Source: Dromaius novaehollandiae (taxonomy: Eukaryota > Chordata > Aves > Casuariiformes > Dromaiidae). Taken from it: a DNA stretch of 64,000 nt. The notes beneath the pieces were generated by a model, which had not been told where the DNA came from, did no database searches, and saw nothing but the letters and a program-made list of their open reading frames with translations. The stretch is from NCBI RefSeq assembly GCF_036370855.1, contig NC_088098.1:37017981-37081980 (forward strand), given 5' to 3'. Shown here in pieces: positions 60,801 through 64,000 of this stretch. The position numbers and the translations under genes are program-made. How positions within the stretch are numbered: the first letter of the stretch is position 1; every line of letters begins with the position of its first letter.

Positions 60801-63757
60801 TGTTCCACAGCTCAGAAAAACATACAGGGCCTTTCCAAAGACAGAAGCAGACAGACAGTTTTTGTCCAAGATTCAGTCAACAACCGTTATTTCAAGGTAT
60901 AATGATCAAAGGGGAAGGCTTTCATTAAGCTGTAAGTGGAAAAAAAAAATCATGAGAAAGACTACAGAATTACAAAATAGGAAAGGGCTGATGTGGCTAC
61001 CTTGCTACAGCCTATAGAAGCATCCTGACTAGGGCCACACAGAGATAATCAGAACGCCTGATCATAGTTCATCAGGAAAGCAAGAGTAGAAACTAAATCA
61101 TCAGGGTGCTAATCTTGTTAAAAAAATTGTATCTATGTAGATAGACAGATATAGATAAAATGATCTTTCCAAGTAACACGTTGTTTCTTGATCTTTTCAG
61201 GCTCTAATAATTTCACTCAGACTATTTCTTTGATGTCATTTGTCCTCTGCACCTGAAAACGGAAAGACACATACATAGGCCCAAATCTATAGGCACTTAA
61301 CTGACAGAACTCAAGCACAGAAGCAATCAGCTCTCCATCAGCTTTACAAGTAATTTAGGAATTTATTTCAGAAGCACTGATTTATATCTTAGGACCAGGT
61401 GCCTAAAAGCAGATGCATCTAAGCTTAAAGTAAATTCTCCAACGACTAGACAGCGACCTCAAGCGTCCTTCTAACAATATTTCTAATTTGCAAGTATGAA
61501 CCTTCTAAAAAAGTGAGCTTGCAAAGACAAGAAAACTAAAACCAATTCATTTAAATTGGAATTCATGGACAATACCAAAAGAAAGCATTAAGACATTTAA
61601 TCTAAACCTTGTATGACGATTTTCTTGAAAACACATGATTTACCTCTTAAGAAGTTGTCCATCAATTAAAAACTACCAGTAACAGAGTTGAGGGAGTTCT
61701 AAGGAGTCCTCAAGTCAATACTGTATCTGAAGGATTATTCTCATCTTTGCCCCTTTACTTGGCTGAAAAGCCAAATAGCTACTTCTGAAGATGGCAAACC
61801 CAGACCATGGGGAGGTAAGCTTCTCAAGCAGTAGCATAAGTTGACATCTCACTAACCACATCAGAAGCTAGTCAGTTTTCTTTAACTGCCATCATGATAG
61901 CTGTTACCACCTGTATAATATCCTGGATATTCTTGCTATCAAAAGGAATGGTAGGAGAAACCAAAAAAGGAGAAAAAAAGTAAAATAAAAAAGCCCCAAA
62001 GCTTATGTTTACATGACAACGGTGATTCACCTTTATACATCTCTTCTTGAAAAAAAGGTCACTGCCATATTCCTTTGATATGCAGAGCCACCTGTGAGAA
62101 GTTCCAGCTTTTACGGCCTGTTGTTACTAAATCTATTAACAGCTGAAACAGTGGGTCAAGACAGATGGGGAGACCAGGACTAAACAAAAAGTTAAGACGG
62201 TGGAAGTAGGGAATTATGGAAGAATAAGGGGAGGCAACCGAAAGCTGGAAGAAATGAAAGGAAGCTACTAGAAGTGACTTAAAACACAAGTCTAAACAAC
62301 TGATCATTTTATGAAATGAACACACCCACCACTATCCCAAATAGGGAAGAATTCCTGAAAGATTTCCCAAGTGCAGAATTTGTGGTGATGTGCAATTCAC
62401 AGTTCCATAGAACTGTCTCTGCTCTGCAGCAGCCAGGTAGCTTCTCTAAGAACTGGCAGACTGGTTATTAAAAGAACCCAAAGTGACATACTTTGGCAAA
62501 TAATGACTGTTTCACAGTTGAAAACTCAATTTACTCAGACCCAACAGTTGTCCCTCAAATACTGTAGAAAGTCTCACCAGTAGATCTGCCACAGATATGG
62601 GATTTGCTGATTTACAATGTCATCAGTAAGATGTTCTTTATAGAGTGGTGATGTAAATTCAATTGGCATTGGAAAATTCAAGAGATACCTACAAGAGAAA
62701 AAGTAGCATGTGAATTTTCCACTACATGGAAGTGACCAAAAAAAAAAAAAAAAAAAAAAAAAAAAAGCCACACACAACGAAAATAACCACCACCAACAAA
62801 AAAAATTATGTGGACATAAGATTTAGCTCTGAAATCCAATTCATGAGGTACTAAAAAATAAAAAAGGAGGAGATTCACCTTCTTTTCTTAGATTATACCT
62901 TAACTCTAGACAGATGTGTATTTTAAAGCATTTAGTCTTCTCCTCCTTCATTATGTACAGAGTTAAATCTTTAAACCTCAGACATTTCCTTTTTCCACAT
63001 AAAATGCGTTAACTCCTAAGATACAATTATCTACCAAAAATCAGCTGAACTGCATTGCCAGTGCTAAAATTAATACAAATGAACTTAAGAGGAATAAAAA
63101 TCTAACACCTATCTTGGCATAAGCTTAAGAACAGATGGTCTGTCTTTGAAGGCCTTCATAGGCACCTACTTTTCTTTGACTATAGGAAACATTATTTTAG
63201 AACTTCAAGGAGTGTCTCAATTAGGTGCCTAAGATTCAGGTGGAAATTCAGCAGACTGACAACCTGCCTGTGCATTTTCAGCAATATCAGTCCCCTAATT
63301 AATAGCATGCATGTATTTTCTGGACTGAGATCTTTCGCAAGTGCCTAGATACAAGATTTCAGGGATGCAATTTCAGGCTCCCAGCTTTGGTGGAAAAACA
63401 ACACTGTGGCATAGATATTCAATGAATTTCCATTCCCCAAATCCAGATATTAAACTTGCTGGTTATTTCATCTCCAAGTTCTTGTGTTTTAAAATTTTGT
63501 GTATGTGCACAAACAACAAGCATAAACCTTAAAACACCAAATCATAATTCGCTAAAGCTTTATTAAAACATGTCCAGTTAAAAACTGAGAGTTTCAAGAG
63601 TTCTAAAACTGCCTAGTTTTGAAAGAAAAAAAAGTCTTCCCAAAAAGGAAAAAAAAACATACCTTAAGAGATCCATGGAACTGTGTTCTTGACATGCATT
63701 CTCAAAGAAAGCTGCCACAAAATCTTGCAATAGGGAAAGAATACTGTCTGACCTTCC
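54694..63757 (-). CDS. ZFC3H1: ZFC3H1, zinc finger C3H1-type containing protein (last 306 residues, 9 exons)
   Basis: Spliced CDS on the minus strand: 63757-63663, 62688-62578, 60284-60180, 60087-59922, 59166-59066, 57929-57828, 57240-57201, 55019-54957 and 54831-54694. Together these are 921 bp, an exact open frame of 306 residues plus stop, with GT-AG introns and matching phases. The product matches my memory of the C-terminus of human ZFC3H1 (about 1,989 residues), including FTSPLYKE, QIYCLCQSLHATVGEA, VHHLYQRALQKLPLCATLWKD and the terminal ESKNH. This region is made of helical HAT/TPR-like repeats with recurring W, RAL and P positions. ZFC3H1 is nuclear; with MTREX and PABPN1 it forms the PAXT connection, which retains and delivers polyadenylated nuclear RNAs to the exosome. 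The zinc finger is encoded beyond position 64000. Confidence 0.96.
54957..55019 (-). CDS. ZFC3H1: ZFC3H1 exon
   Basis: 63 bp exon with acceptor tattttacag and donor gtaatg, phase 0 on both sides. It encodes VHHLYQRALQKLPLCATLWK and D, a typical HAT-repeat second helix with RAL and a Pro-Leu-Trp turn. Confidence 0.95.
55020..57200 (-). other. ZFC3H1: ZFC3H1 intron
   Basis: 2.2 kb phase 0 intron. No repeat family or gene recognised. A short C-run/T-run patch occurs near 55913-55922. Confidence 0.85.
57201..57240 (-). CDS. ZFC3H1: ZFC3H1 small exon (40 bp)
   Basis: 40 bp exon with acceptor ctttttctcag and donor gtaagtc, phase 2 in and phase 0 out. It encodes AIAAECFLMGQRE, the first helix of a HAT-like repeat that continues in the next exon. 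It is short enough to be missed by gene predictors. Confidence 0.9.
57241..57827 (-). other. ZFC3H1: ZFC3H1 intron
   Basis: 587 bp intron, AT-rich, nothing recognised in it. Confidence 0.85.
57828..57929 (-). CDS. ZFC3H1: ZFC3H1 exon
   Basis: 102 bp exon with acceptor gctttttacag and donor gtaatg, phase 2 to phase 2. It encodes LLLRYWEESNVQILKLQAKM, then FTYNIPTCLAIWK. The donor is weaker than consensus but gives exact phase continuity into the next exon. Confidence 0.93.
57930..59065 (-). other. ZFC3H1: ZFC3H1 intron
   Basis: 1,136 bp intron. Nothing recognised. Confidence 0.85.
59066..59166 (-). CDS. ZFC3H1: ZFC3H1 exon
   Basis: 101 bp exon with acceptor aattttacag and donor gtatgtga, phase 0 in and phase 2 out. 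It encodes VILFYLSCIPKSQHSKTLER, then FCSTMPTNPGLAL. Confidence 0.95.
59167..59921 (-). other. ZFC3H1: ZFC3H1 intron
   Basis: 755 bp intron. Nothing recognised. Confidence 0.85.
59922..60087 (-). CDS. ZFC3H1: ZFC3H1 exon
   Basis: 166 bp exon with acceptor cctttctag and donor gtaagaatg, phase 2 in and phase 0 out. It encodes 55 residues starting YLVFINSKVVGSNNKVQEFK and ending DYWTNYEFHNK. Confidence 0.95.
60180..60284 (-). CDS. ZFC3H1: ZFC3H1 exon
   Basis: 105 bp exon with acceptor aatataaacag and donor gtaagttc, phase 2 to phase 2. It encodes LCQSLHATVGEALDAFEAAL, then GAVMQQETVQNIWL. The run ending in IWL fits a HAT-repeat helix. Confidence 0.94.
60285..62577 (-). other. ZFC3H1: ZFC3H1 intron
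   Basis: 2.3 kb phase 2 intron. Around 61270-61430, motifs such as TAGGCCCAAATCTATAGGCA and AGGTGCCTAAA resemble an old sauropsid dispersed repeat whose name I do not know. No gene is seen. Confidence 0.8.
62578..62688 (-). CDS. ZFC3H1: ZFC3H1 exon
   Basis: 111 bp exon with acceptor ctcttgtag and donor gtgagac, phase 2 to phase 2. It encodes YLLNFPMPIEFTSPLYKEHL, then TDDIVNQQIPYLWQIY. A 29-nt poly-T (in gene sense) sits about 50 nt upstream of the acceptor. Confidence 0.94.
62689..63662 (-). other. ZFC3H1: ZFC3H1 intron
   Basis: 974 bp intron containing the 29-nt A-run at 62738-62766. Around 63215-63355, AATTAGGTGCCTAAGATTCA and AAGTGCCTAGATA resemble the same old dispersed repeat as in the neighbouring intron. 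Confidence 0.8.
62738..62766. repeat. Poly-A run (poly-T in ZFC3H1 sense)
   Basis: 29 A on the plus strand, ending about 50 nt upstream (in gene sense) of a ZFC3H1 acceptor. Confidence 0.95.
63663..63757 (-). CDS. ZFC3H1: ZFC3H1 exon (residues 1-31 of the part in this window)
   Basis: 95 bp exon with acceptor aaaaaaacag and donor gtatgttt, phase 0 in and phase 2 out. It encodes GRSDSILSLLQDFVAAFFEN followed by ACQEHSSMDLL. It is the most 5' ZFC3H1 exon I can define here; its upstream partner lies beyond the window. Confidence 0.9.
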
Positions 63758-64000
63758 CTGTTTTTTTAATTAAAGAAAATTTAAAACAGACATTGTGTAA
63801 AATATCAACTTAAAGATGATGAGAACAATTTAAGCATGACAAATAACAAGTGATGTCTCTATCTCTGAAATGCTCCATTGCCCTCATTCTCTCAAAAAAT
63901 ACATCTAACAGGGCGAGTTGGCAGACTGCAGAAAATAGCTGAAAACATATTAGAGTTTCACTGTTGGGATCTTCTATTATTCTTGTATAAGGATATTGTT
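63758..64000 (-). other. ZFC3H1: ZFC3H1 intron (partial) at window end
   Basis: Upstream of the first visible ZFC3H1 exon. I find no in-frame exon with splice sites in these 243 bases, so it is taken as intron. Confidence 0.6.

Noticed and set aside
1..64000. Bacterial-type features (operons, CRISPR arrays, ribosome binding sites, phage or IS elements)
   Set aside because: Spliced vertebrate genes, LINE remnants and microsatellites show this is animal nuclear DNA; no regularly spaced repeats or prokaryotic gene packing are present.
1..64000. Endogenous retrovirus or other viral remnant
   Set aside because: I found no LTR pair, primer-binding site or recognisable viral protein frame on either strand; a diverged solo LTR cannot be excluded by eye.

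Overview
The window is vertebrate nuclear DNA, most likely from a bird. It carries 3' parts of two spliced protein-coding genes that point toward each other. I recognised both by translating exons and matching them to proteins I know: LGR5 (plus strand, 2851-22905) and ZFC3H1 (minus strand, 63757-54694). The bird inference rests on CR1-type LINE 3' ends and on the absence of any recognisable Alu, B1 or L1. Another sauropsid such as a crocodilian cannot be excluded. The LGR5-ZFC3H1 tail-to-tail order is the same as I recall for human 12q21, so this is ordinary conserved synteny, not an accessory region.

Positions 1-25.7 kb: LGR5. The window opens inside an LGR5 intron, and the exons for the signal peptide and the first LRRs lie upstream of position 1. 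Eight exons (2851-10617) encode the C-terminal half of the leucine-rich-repeat ectodomain. Two exons (15080-15225 and 16219-16302) encode the cysteine-bearing hinge. The last coding exon (21815-22905) encodes the whole seven-transmembrane domain and cytoplasmic tail. All splice junctions are GT-AG and all phases agree. The 3' UTR probably runs to a polyadenylation signal at 25715-25720. The last intron holds a pile-up of CR1 fragments (19219-20575).

Positions 25.7-54.0 kb: about 28 kb of intergenic DNA. I see no gene in it. It contains a CR1 fragment (36462-36672), a few candidate ancient repeats, microsatellites, a small cluster of inverted repeats (30743-30792) and a GC-rich patch (32380-33010).

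Positions 54.0-64.0 kb: ZFC3H1, minus strand. Nine exons encode the last 306 residues and the stop codon, followed by a roughly 0.7 kb 3' UTR with a canonical signal at 53994-53999. The exons for the zinc finger and most of the protein lie beyond position 64000.

The two genes are not known to work together. LGR5 is an R-spondin receptor that amplifies Wnt signalling in stem cells. ZFC3H1 is the nuclear scaffold of the poly(A)-tail exosome targeting (PAXT) pathway. I found no undescribed biological system. The points most worth checking are an intronic reading frame that runs in frame into the LGR5 7TM exon, an in-frame skippable hinge exon, and the small inverted-repeat cluster. All comparisons with human proteins are from memory, since no search could be run.
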